DNA from: Hydractinia symbiolongicarpus
Lineage: Eukaryota; Cnidaria; Hydrozoa; Anthoathecata; Hydractiniidae
DNA: 64,000 bases
Assembly (NCBI RefSeq): GCF_029227915.1
Contig: NC_079878.1
Coordinates: 35,119,501 to 35,183,500, forward strand
Direction of reading: 5' to 3'
Shown: positions 37,873-50,510 of the stretch, one piece after another
Layout of the letters: the number at the start of each line of letters is the position of its first letter
Numbering within the stretch: position 1 is the stretch's first letter
Translations under genes and position numbers: made by a program
The notes under the pieces: model-generated
Seen by the model: only the letters and a program-made list of their open reading frames with translations
Database searches by the model: none
What the model was told of the DNA's origin: nothing

Positions 37873-40800
37873 CTGAGTTCCGGCAATCACGTCAAATTAA
37901 GAAGAATGTTATTTCTTGGAGTCCAATTGTCTCATTTATCACATTTATAAGGTCACAGTCCAAAGTTAGTTCAATTAAGTCCCACAGTCAATCGTTTTAT
38001 TGTTAAAAGCGATGCCACCTAGTGATATCAAAAAGATATCACTAAATACAGGTTGGTACGAGTATGTGACCCAACCGTTGTAACTCAAACGGACTGACAC
38101 CGTTAGAAAGTCAATAAAATGTAGTTTTTGAAACTGTTGCTATTTCTTCAGCGCGCGATAACGGATAGGATTGGTCCCACAGTAAAGAATGACTTATTTA
38201 TCTAAACTTTTAAATGAAGCGCTACCACAGCGCCGAGTGTATTCGCTGAGTTCCGGCAATCATGTCAAAGTAAGAAGAATGTTATTTCTTGGAATCCAAT
38301 TTTCTCATTTATCACATTTATCAGGTCACAGTCCAATGTTAGTTCAATTAAGTCCCACAGTCAATCGTTTCATTGTTAAAAGCGATGCAACCTAGTAATA
38401 TCAGATAAATATCGCTAAATACATGTTGGTACGAATATGTGACCCAACCGTTGTAATTCAAACGGACTTACACCGTTAGAAAGTCAATGAAATGTAGTTT
38501 TTGAAACTGTCGCTATTTTTTCAGCGCGCGATAACGGCTAGGATAGGTCTCAGAGTAAAAAATGACTTATTAATCTAAATTTTTAAATGAAGCGCTTCCA
38601 CATCGCCCAGTGTAATAGCTGAGTTCCGGCAATCATGTCAAATTAAGAAGAACGTTATTTCTTGAAGACCAATTTTCCCATTTATCACATTTAACAGGTC
38701 AGAGTCCAAAGTTAGTTCAATTAAGTCCCACATTCAATCGTTTCACAGTTAAAAGCGATGCAACCTAGTAATATCAGAAAAATATTGCTAAATACATGTT
38801 GGTACGAATATGTGACCCGACCGTTGTAACTCAAACGAACTGACACCGTTAGAAAGTCAATGAAATGTAGTTTTTAAAATGTTGCTATTTCTTCAGCGCG
38901 CGATAACGGATAGCATTGGTCCCACAATAAAGAATGACTTATTTATCTAAATTTTTAAATGAAGCGCTACCACAGCGCCGAGTGTAACCGCTGAGTTCCG
39001 GCAATCACGTCAAATTAAGAAGAATGTTATTTCTTGGAGTCCAATTGTCTCATTTATCACATTTATAAGGTCACAGTCCAAAGTTAGTTCAATTAAGGCC
39101 CACAGTCAATCGTTTTATTGTTAAAAGCGATGCCACCTAGTGATATCAGATAAATATTGCTAAATACATGTTGGTACGAATATGTGACCCAACCGTTGCA
39201 ATTCAAACGGACTTACACCGTTAGAAAGTCAATGAAATGTAGTTTTTGAAACTGTCGCTATTTTTTCAGCGCGCGATAACGGCTAGGATAGGTCCCAGAG
39301 TAAAAAATGACTTATTAATCTAAATTTTTAAATGAAGCGCTTCCACATCGCCCAGTGTAATAGCTGAGTTCCGGCAATCATGTCAAATTAAGAAGAACGT
39401 TATTTCTTGAAGACCAATTTTCCCATTTATCACATTTAACAGGTCAGAGTCCAAAGTTAGTTCAATTAAGTCCCACAGTCAATCCTTTCACTGTTAAAAG
39501 CGATGCAACTTAGTAATATCAGATGAATATCGCTAAATACATGTTGGTAGGAATATGTGACCCCACCGTTGTAACTCAAACGCACTAACACCGTTAGAAA
39601 GTCAATGAAATATAGTTTTTGAAACTGTCGATATTTCTACAGCGCGCGATAACGGATAGGATTGGTCCCACAGTAAAGAATGATTTATTTATCTAAATTT
39701 TTAAATGAAGCGCTACCACAGCGCCCAGTGTAATCGCTGAGTTCCGGCAATCACGTCAAATTAGGAAGAATGTTATTTCTTGGAGTCCAATTGTCTCATT
39801 TATCACATTTATCATGTCACAGTTCAATGTTAGTTCAATTAAGTCCCACAGTCAATCGTTTCATTGTTAAAGGCGATGCAACCTAATAATATCAGAAAAA
39901 CATCGCTAAATACATGTTGGTACGAATATGTGACACAACCGTTGAAACTCAAACGGACTGACACAGTTAGAAAGTTAGTGAAACGTAGTATTTGAAACTG
40001 TCTCTATTTCTTCAGCGCGCGTTAACGGCTAGGATTGGTCCCACATTAAAAAAAGGACTTTTTTATCTTAATTCTTAAATGAAGCGCTACCACAGCGCCC
40101 AGTGTAATCGCTGAGTTTCGGCAATCATGTCAAATTAAGAAGAATTTTATTGCTTGGATTCCAATTGTCTCCTTTATCACATTTATCATGTCACAGTACA
40201 AAGTTAGATCAATTAAGTCCCACAGTCAATCGCTTCATAGTTAAAAGCGATGCAACCTAGTAATATCAGAAAAATATCGCTAAACACATGTTGGTACGAA
40301 TATGTGACCCAACCGTTGTAACTCAAACGGACTGACACCGTTAGAAAGTCAATGAAATGTAGTTTTTGAAACTGTTGCTATTTCTTCAGCGCGCGATAAC
40401 GGATAGGATTGGTCCCACAGTAAAGAATGACTTATTTATCTAAACTTTTAAATGAAGCGCTACCACAGCGCCGAGTGTATTCGCTGAGTTCCGGCAATCA
40501 TGTTAAATTAAGAATTGCTAAATACATGTTGGTACGAATATGTGACCCGACCGTTGTAACTCATACGAACTGACACCGTTGGAAAGTCAATGAAATGTAG
40601 TTTTTAAAACTGTTGCTATTTCTTTAGCGCGCGATAACGGATAGCATTGGTCCCACAATAAAGAATGACTTATTTATCTAAATTTTTAAATAAAGCGCTA
40701 CCACAGCGCCGAGTGTAACCGCTGAGTTCCGGCAATCACGTCAAATTAAGAAGAATGTTATTTCTTGGAGTCCAATTGTCTCATTTATCACATTTATAAG

Positions 40801-43800
40801 GTCACAGTCCAAAGTTAGTTCAATTAAGTCCCACAGTCAATCGTTTTATTGTTAAAAGCGATGCCACCTAGTGATATCAAAAAGATATCACTAAATACAG
40901 GTTGGTACGAGTATGTGACCCAACCGTTGTAACTCAAACGGACTGACACCGTTAGAAAGTCAATAAAATGTAGTTTTTGAAACTGTTGCTATTTCTTCAG
41001 CGCGCGATAACGGATAGGATTGGTCCCACAGTAAAGAATGACTTATTTATCTAAACTTTTAAATGAAGCGCTACCACAGCGCCGAGTGTATTCGCTGAGT
41101 TCCGGCAATCATGTCAAAGTAAGAAGAATGTTATTTCTTGGAATCCAATTTTCTCATTTATCACATTTATCAGGTCACAGTCCAATGTTAGTTCAATTAA
41201 GTCCCACAGTCAATCGTTTCATTGTTAAAAGCGATGCAACCTAGTAATATCAGATAAATATCGCTAAATACATGTTGGTACGAATATGTGACCCAACCGT
41301 TGTAATTCAAACGGACTTACACCGTTAGAAAGTCAATGAAATGTAGTTTTTGAAACTGTCGCTATTTTTTCAGCGCGCGATAACGGCTAGGATAGGTCTC
41401 AGAGTAAAAAATGACTTATTAATCTAAATTTTTAAATGAAGCGCTTCCACATCGCCCAGTGTAATAGCTGAGTTCCGGCAATCATGTCAAATTAAGAAGA
41501 ACGTTATTTCTTGAAGACCAATTTTCCCATTTATCACATTTAACAGGTCAGAGTCCAAAGTTAGTTCAATTAAGTCCCACATTCAATCGTTTCACAGTTA
41601 AAAGCGATGCAACCTAGTAATATCAGAAAAATATTGCTAAATACATGTTGGTACGAATATGTGACCCGACCGTTGTAACTCAAACGAACTGACACCGTTA
41701 GAAAGTCAATGAAATGTAGTTTTTAAAATGTTGCTATTTCTTCAGCGCGCGATAACGGATAGCATTGGTCCCACAATAAAGAATGACTTATTTATCTAAA
41801 TTTTTAAATGAAGCGCTACCACAGCGCCGAGTGTAACCGCTGAGTTCCGGCAATCACGTCAAATTAAGAAGAATGTTATTTCTTGGAGTCCAATTGTCTC
41901 ATTTATCACATTTATAAGGTCACAGTCCAAAGTTAGTTCAATTAAGGCCCACAGTCAATCGTTTTATTGTTAAAAGCGATGCCACCTAGTGATATCAGAT
42001 AAATATTGCTAAATACATGTTGGTACGAATATGTGACCCAACCGTTGCAATTCAAACGGACTTACACCGTTAGAAAGTCAATGAAATGTAGTTTTTGAAA
42101 CTGTCGCTATTTTTTCAGCGCGCGATAACGGCTAGGATAGGTCCCAGAGTAAAAAATGACTTATTAATCTAAATTTTTAAATGAAGCGCTTCCACATCGC
42201 CCAGTGTAATAGCTGAGTTCCGGCAATCATGTCAAATTAAGAAGAACGTTATTTCTTGAAGACCAATTTTCCCATTTATCACATTTAACAGGTCAGAGTC
42301 CAAAGTTAGTTCAATTAAGTCCCACAGTCAATCCTTTCACTGTTAAAAGCGATGCAACTTAGTAATATCAGATGAATATCGCTAAATACATGTTGGTAGG
42401 AATATGTGACCCCACCGTTGTAACTCAAACGCACTAACACCGTTAGAAAGTCAATGAAATATAGTTTTTGAAACTGTCGATATTTCTACAGCGCGCGATA
42501 ACGGATAGGATTGGTCCCACAGTAAAGAATGATTTATTTATCTAAATTTTTAAATGAAGCGCTACCACAGCGCCCAGTGTAATCGCTGAGTTCCGGCAAT
42601 CACGTCAAATTAGGAAGAATGTTATTTCTTGGAGTCCAATTGTCTCATTTATCACATTTATCATGTCACAGTTCAATGTTAGTTCAATTAAGTCCCACAG
42701 TCAATCGTTTCATTGTTAAAGGCGATGCAACCTAATAATATCAGAAAAACATCGCTAAATACATGTTGGTACGAATATGTGACACAACCGTTGAAACTCA
42801 AACGGACTGACACAGTTAGAAAGTCAGTGAAACGTAGTATTTGAAACTGTCTCTATTTCTTCAGCGCGCGTTAACGGCTAGGATTGGTCCCACATTAAAA
42901 AAAGGACTTTTTTATCTTAATTCTTAAATGAAGCGCTACCACAGCGCCCAGTGTAATCGCTGAGTTTCGGCAATCATGTCAACTTAAGAAGAATTTTATT
43001 GCTTGGATTCCAATTGTCTCCTTTATCACATTTATCATGTCACAGTACAAAGTTAGATCAATTAAGTCCCACAGTCAATCGCTTCATAGTTAAAAGCGAT
43101 GCAACCTAGTAATATCAGAAAAATATCGCTAAACACATGTTGGTACGAATATGTGACCCAACCGTTGTAACTCAAACGGACTGACACCGTTAGAAAGTCA
43201 ATGAAATGTAGTTTTTGAAACTGTCGCTATTTCATCAGCGCGCGATAACGGATAGGATTCGCTCCACAGTAAAGAATGACTTATGAATCTAAATTTTTAA
43301 ATGAAGCGCTACCACAGCGCCCAGTGTAATCGCTGAGTTCCGGCAATCATGTCAAATTAAGAAGAATGTTATTTCTTGGAGTCCAGTTTTCTCATTTATC
43401 ACATTTCACAGGTCACAGTCCAAAGTTAGTTCAATTAAGTCCCACAGTCAATCGTTTCACTGTTAAAAGCGATGCAACCTAGTAATATCAGTTAAATATC
43501 GCTAAATACATGTTGGTACGAGTATGGGTCCCAACCGTTGAAACTCAAACGGACTGACACCGTTAGAAAGTCAATGAAATGTAGTTTTTGAAACTGTCGC
43601 TATTTCTTAAGCGCGCGATAACGGCTAGGATTGGTCCCACAGTAAAAAGTGACTTATTAATCTAAATATTTTAATGAAGCGCTACACAGTGCCCAGTGTA
43701 ATCGCTGAGTTCCGGCAATCATGTCAAATTAAGAAGAATGTTATTTCTTGGAGTCCAATTTTCTCATTTATCGCATTTATCATGTCACAGTCCAATGTTA

Positions 43801-46715
43801 GTTCAATTAAGTCCCACAGTCAATCGTTTCATTGTTAAAGGCGATGCAACCTAATAATATCAGAAAAACATCGCTAAATACATGTTGGTACGAATATGTG
43901 ACACAACCGTTGAAACTCAAACGGACTGACACCGTTAGTAAGTCAGTGAAACGTAGTATTTGCAACTGTCTCTATTTCTTCAGCGCGCGTTAACGGCTAG
44001 GATTGGTCCCACATTAAAAAAATGACTTTTTTATCTTAATTCTTAAATGAAGCGCTACCACAGCGCCCAGTGTAATCGCTGAGTTTCGGCAATCATGTCA
44101 AATTAAAAAGAATTTTATTGCTTGGATTCCAATTGTCTCCTTTATCACATTTATCATGTCACAGTACAAAGTTAGTTCAATTAAGTCCCACAGTCAATCG
44201 CTTCATAGTTAAAAGCGATGCAACCTAGTAATATCAGAAAAATATCGCTAAACACATGTTGGTACGAATATGTGACCCAACCGTTGTAACTCAAACGGAC
44301 TGACACCGTTAGAAAGTCAATGAAATGTAGTTTTTGAAACTGTCGCTATTTCTTCAGCGCGCAATAACGGATAGGATTCGTTCCACAGTAAAGAATGACT
44401 TATTAATCTAAATTTTTAAATGAAGCGCTACCACAGCGCCCAGTGTAAACGTTGAGTTCCGGCAATCACGTCAAATTAAGAAGAATATTATTTCTTGGAA
44501 TCCAATTGTCTCATTTGTCACATTTATCAGGTTACAGTCCAAAGTTAGTTCAATTAAATCCCACAGTCAATCGTTTCATGGTTAAAAGCGAGGCAACCTA
44601 GTAATATCAAAAAATGTCGCTAAATACATGTTGGTACGAAGATGTAACCCAACCGTTGTAACTCAAACGGACTGACACCGTTAGAAAGTCAATGAAATGC
44701 AGTTTTTGAAACTGTCGCTATTTCTTCAGCGCGCGATAACGGCTAGGATTGGTCCCACAGTAAAAAATGACTTATTAATCTAAATTTTTAAATGAAGCGC
44801 TACCACAGCGCCCAGTGCAATCGCTGAGTTCCGGCAATCATGTCAAATTAAGAAGAATGTTATTTCTTGGAGTCCAGTTTTCTCATTTATCACATTTCAC
44901 AGGTCACAGTCCAAAGTTAGTTCAATTAAGTCCCACAGTCAATCGTCTCACTGTTAAAAGCGATGCAACCTAGTAATATCAGATGAATATCGCTAAATAC
45001 ATGTTGGTAGGAATATGTGACCCAACCGTTGTAACTCAAACGGACTTACACCGTTAGAAAGTCAATGAAATGTAGTTTTTGAAAAAGTCGATATTTCTTC
45101 AGTGCGCAATAACGGATAGGATTGGTCCCACAGTAAAGAATGATTTACTTATCTAAATTTTTAAATGAAGCGCTACCACAACGCCCAGTGTAATCGCTGA
45201 GTTCCGGCAATCACGTCAAATTAGGAAGAATGTTATTTCTTGGAGTCCAATTGTCTCATTTATCACATTTCACAGGTCACAGTCCAAAGTTAGTTCAATT
45301 AAGTCCCACAGTCAATCGTTTCACTGTTAAAAGCGATGCAACCTAGTAATATCAGTTAAATATCGCTAAATACATGTTGGTACGAGTATGGGTCACAACC
45401 GTTGAAACTCAAACGGACTGACACCGTTAGAAAGTCAATGAAATGTAGTTTTTGAAACTGTCGCTATTTCTTCAGCGTGCGATAACGGCTAGGATTGGTC
45501 CCACAGTAAAAAGTGACTTATTAATCTAAATATTTTAATGAAGCGCTACACAGTGCCCAGTGCAATCGCTGAGTTCCGGCAATCATGTCAAATTAAGAAG
45601 AATGTTATTTCTTGGAGTCCAATTTTCTCATTTATCACATTTAACAGGTCACAGTCCAATGTTAGTTCAATTAAGTCCCACATTCAATCGTTTCACTGTT
45701 AAAAGCGATGCAACCTAATAATATCAGATGAATATCGCTAAATACATGTTGGTAGGAATATGTGACCCAACCGTTGTAACTCAAACGGACTTACACGGTT
45801 AGAAAGTCAATGAAATGTAGTTTTTGAAAAAGTCGATATTTCTTCAGCGCGCAATAACGGATAGGATTGGTCCCACAGTAAAGAATGATTTATTCATCTA
45901 AATTTTTAAATGAAGCGCTACCACAGCGCCCAGTGTAATCGCTGAGTTCCGGCAATCACGTCAAATTAGGAAGAATGTTATTTCTTGGAGTCCAAATGTC
46001 TCATTTATCACATTTATCAGGTCACAGTCCAATGTTAGTTCAATTAAGTCCCACAGTCAATCGTTTCATTGTTAAAAGCGATGCAACCTAGTAATAAAGA
46101 AAAACATCGCTAAATACATGTTGGTACGAATATGTGACCCAACCGTTGTAACTCAAGCGGACTGACACCGTTAGAAAATCAATGAAATGTAGTTTTTGAA
46201 ACTGTCGCTATTTCTTCAGCGCGCGATAACGGCTAGGATAGGTACCAGAGTAAAAAATGACTTATTAATCTAAATTTTTAAATGAAGCGCTACCACATCG
46301 CCCAGTGTAATGGATGAGTTCCGGCAATCATGTCAAATTAAGAAGAACGTTATTTCTTGGAGACCAATTTTCCCATTTATCACATTTATCAGGTTAGAGT
46401 CCAAAGTTAGTTCAATTAAGTCCCACAGTCAATCGTTTCACTGTTAAAAGCGATGCAACCTAGTAATATCAGATGAATATCGCTAAATACATGTTGGTAG
46501 GAATATGTGACCCAACCGTTGTAACTCAAACGGACTTACACCGTTAGAAAGTCAATGAAATATAGTTTTTGAAACTGTCGATATTTCTTCAGCGCGCGAT
46601 AACGGATAGGATTGGTCCCACAGTAAAGAATGACTTATTCATCTAAATTTTTAAATGAAGCGCTACCACAGCGCCCAGTCTAATCCCTGAGTTCCGGCAA
46701 TCACGTCAAATTAAG
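37873..46715 (+). repeat. 8814-base tandem segmental duplication, copy 2
   Basis: Repeats copy 1 monomer by monomer (starts 38169, 38542, 38913, 39287, 39660, 40033, 40407, 40644, 41018 and so on to 46610). The monomer at 37796-38168 is the junction: its first part is the end of copy 1 (ttattcatc, cagtctaatccctgag) and its second part the start of copy 2 (atttataaggtcac). At the far end the copy runs out near 46712, where ttaagtagaatg replaces ttaagaagaatg. Confidence 0.9.
40407..40643 (+). repeat. Internally deleted satellite monomer (237 bases), copy 3
   Basis: Lies exactly 8814 bases after the copy at 31593 and shares its junction. There is no counterpart of the 28744 copy, because the 8814-base duplication begins downstream of that monomer. 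Confidence 0.93.
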
Positions 46716-47780
46716 TAGAATGTTATTTCTTGGAGTCCAATTGTCTCATTTATCACATTTATCAGGTCACAGTCCAATGTTAGTTCAATTAAGTCCCACA
46801 GTCAATCGTTTCATTGTTAAAAGCGATGCAACCTAGTAATATCAGAAAAACATCGCTAAATACATGTTGGTACGAATATGTGACCCAACCGTTTTAACTC
46901 AAGCGGACTGACACCGTTAGAAAGTCAATGAAATGTAGTTTTTGAAACTGTCGCTATTTCTTCAGCGCGCTATAACGGTTAGGATTGGTTCCACAATAAA
47001 GAATGATTTATTTATCTAAATTTTTAAATGAAGCGCTACCACAGCGCCCAGTGAAATCGCTGAGTTCCGGCAATCACGTCAAATTAAGAAGAATATTATT
47101 TCTTGGAGTCCAAGTGTCTCATTAATCAAATTTATCAGGTCACAGTCCAATGTTAGTTCAATTAAGTCCCACAGTCAATCGTTTCATTGTTAAAAGCGAT
47201 GCAACCTAGTAATATCAGAAAAACATCGCTAAATACATGTTGGTACGAATATGTGACCCAACCGTTGTAACTCAAGCGGACTGACACCGTTAGAAAGACA
47301 ATGAAATGTAGTTTTTAAAACTGTCGCTATTTCTTCAGCGCGCGATAACGGTTAGGATTGGTTCCACAATAAAGAATGATTTATTTATCTAAATTATTAA
47401 ATGAAGCGCTACCATAGCGCCCAGTGTAATCGCTGATTTCCGGCAATCACTTCAAATTAAGAAGAATATTATTTCTTGGAGTCCAAGTGTCTCATTTATC
47501 AAATTTATCAGGTCACAGTCCAATGTTAGTTCAATTAAGTCCCACAGACAATCGTTTCATTGTTAAAAGCGATGCAACCTAGTAAAATCAGAAAAACATC
47601 GCTAAATACATGTTGGTACGAATATGTGACCCAACCGTTGTAACTCAAGCGGACTGACACCGTTAGAAAGTCAATGAAATGTAGTTTTTGAAACTGTTGC
47701 TATTTCTTCAGCGCGCGATAACGGTTAGGATTGGTTCCACAATAAAGAATGATTTATTTATCTAAATTTTTAAATGAAGC
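44790..47780 (+). repeat. 2982-base duplication, copy 1 (8 monomers)
   Basis: The markers ttgaaaaagtcgat (45081 against 48063), gagtatgggtcac, ttacacggttag, ggtaccagag and the aggattggttccacaataaag start (46983 against 49965) all recur at +2982. The first part is the end of the 8814-base copy 2; the last part (46983 on) holds new monomers that open gattggttccacaataaag. So this duplication spans, and post-dates, the right edge of the 8814-base event. Confidence 0.87.
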
Positions 47781-50510
47781 GCCACCACAGCGCCCAGTGC
47801 AATCGCTGAGTTCCGGCAATCATGTCAAATTAAGAAGAATGTTATTTCTTGGAGTCCAGTTTTCTCATTTATCACATTTCACAGGTCACAGTCCAAAGTT
47901 AGTTCAATTAAGTCCCACAGTCAATCGTCTCACTGTTAAAAGCGATGCAACCTAGTAATATCAGATGAATATCGCTAAATACATGTTGGTAGGAATATGT
48001 GACCCAACCGTTGTAACTCAAACGGACTTACACCGTTAGAAAGTCAATGAAATGTAGTTTTTGAAAAAGTCGATATTTCTTCAGTGCGCAATAACGGATA
48101 GGATTGGTCCCACAGTAAAGAATGATTTACTTATCTAAATTTTTAAATGAAGCGCTACCACAACGCCCAGTGTAATCGCTGAGTTCCGGCAATCACGTCA
48201 AATTAGGAAGAATGTTATTTATTGGAGTCCAATTGTCTCATTTATCACATTTCACAGGTCACAGTCCAAAGTTAGTTCAATTAAGTCCCACAGTCAATCG
48301 TTTCACTGTTAAAAGCGATGCAACCTAGTAATATCAGTTAAATATCGCTAAATACATGTTGGTACGAGTATGGGTCACAACCGTTGAAACTCAAACGGAC
48401 TGACACCGTTAGAAAGTCAATGAAATGTAGTTTTTGAAACTGTCGCTATTTCTTCAGCGTGCGATAACGGCTAGGATTGGTCCCACAGTAAAAAGTGACT
48501 TATTAATCTAAATATTTTAATGAAGCGCTACACAGTGCCCAGTGCAATCGCTGAGTTCCGGCAATCATGTCAAATTAAGAAGAATGTTATTTCTTGGAGT
48601 CCAATTTTCTCATTTATCACATTTAACAGGTCACAGTCCAATGTTAGTTCAATTAAGTCCCACATTCAATCGTTTCACTGTTAAAAGCGATGCAACCTAA
48701 TAATATCAGATGAATATCGCTAAATACATGTTGGTAGGAATATGTGACCCAACAATTGTAACTCAAACGGACTTACACGGTTAGAAAGTCAATGAAATGT
48801 AGTTTTTGAAAAAGTCGATATTTCTTCAGCGCGCAATAACGGATAGGATTGGTCCCACAGTAAAGAATGATTTATTCATCTAAATTTTTAAATGAAGCGC
48901 TACCACAGCGCCCAGTGTAATCGCTGAGTTCCGGCAATCACGTCAAATTAGGAAGAATGTTATTTCTTGGAGTCCAAATGTCTCATTTATCACATTTATC
49001 AGGTCACAGTCCAATGTTAGTTCAATTAAGTCCCACAGTCAATCGTTTCATTGTTAAAAGCGATGCAACCTAGTAATAAAGAAAAACATCGCTAAATACA
49101 TGTTGGTACGAATATGTGACCCAACCGTTGTAACTCAAGCGGACTGACACCGTTAGAAAATCAATGAAATGTAGTTTTTGAAACTGTCGCTATTTCTTCA
49201 GCGCGCGATAACGGCTAGGATAGGTACCAGAGTAAAAAATGACTTATTAATCTAAATTTTTAAATGAAGCGCTACCACATCGCCCAGTGTAATGGATGAG
49301 TTCCGGCAATCATGTCAAATTAAGAAGAACGTTATTTCTTGGAGACCAATTTTCCCATTTATCACATTTATCAGGTTAGAGTCCAAAGTTAGTTCAATTA
49401 AGTCCCACAGTCAATCGTTTCACTGTTAAAAGCGATGCAACCTAGTAATATCAGATGAATATCGCTAAATACATGTTGGTAGGAATATGTGACCCAACCG
49501 TTGTAACTCAAACGGACTTACACCGTTAGAAAGTCAATGAAATATAGTTTTTGAAACTGTCGATATTTCTTCAGCGCGCGATAACGGATAGGATTGGTCC
49601 CACAGTAAAGAATGACTTATTCATCTAAATTTTTAAATGAAGCGCTACCACAGCGCCCAGTCTAATCCCTGAGTTCCGGCAATCACGTCAAATTAAGTAG
49701 AATGTTATTTCTTGGAGTCCAATTGTCTCATTTATCACATTTATCAGGTCACAGTCCAATGTTAGTTCAATTAAGTCCCACAGTCAATCGTTTCATTGTT
49801 AAAAGCGATGCAACCTAGTAATATCAGAAAAACATCGCTAAATACATGTTGGTACGAATATGTGACCCAACCGTTTTAACTCAAGCGGACTGACACCGTT
49901 AGAAAGTCAATGAAATGTAGTTTTTGAAACTGTCGCTATTTCTTCAGCGCGCTATAACGGTTAGGATTGGTTCCACAATAAAGAATGATTTATTTATCTA
50001 AATTTTTAAATGAAGCGCTACCACAGCGCCCAGTGAAATCGCTGAGTTCCGGCAATCACGTCAAATTAAGAAGAATATTATTTCTTGGAGTCCAAGTGTC
50101 TCATTAATCAAATTTATCAGGTCACAGTCCAATGTTAGTTCAATTAAGTCCCACAGTCAATCGTTTCATTGTTAAAAGCGATGCAACCTAGTAATATCAG
50201 AAAAACATCGCTAAATACATGTTGGTACGAATATGTGACCCAACCGTTGTAACTCAAGCGGACTGACACCGTTAGAAAGACAATGAAATGTAGTTTTTAA
50301 AACTGTCGCTATTTCTTCAGCGCGCGATAACGGTTAGGATTGGTTCCACAATAAAGAATGATTTATTTATCTAAATTATTAAATGAAGCGCTACCATAGC
50401 GCCCAGTGTAATCGCTGATTTCCGGCAATCACTTCAAATTAAGAAGAATATTATTTCTTGGAGTCCAAGTGTCTCATTTATCAAATTTATCAGGTCACAG
50501 TCCAATGTTA
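47781..50510 (+). repeat. 2982-base duplication, copy 2
   Basis: Starts within monomer 128, whose head is the ggttccacaataaag type and whose body from about 47783 is the cagtgcaatcg type of monomer 120. Differences from copy 1 are few, for example ttatttattggag near 48220 against ttatttcttggag near 45240, and acccaacaattg near 48752 against acccaaccgttg. Close correspondence ends near 50510-50550. Beyond that, copy 1's tail (cccacagacaatcg, agtaaaatcag) is matched one monomer later, at about 50900. Confidence 0.85.
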
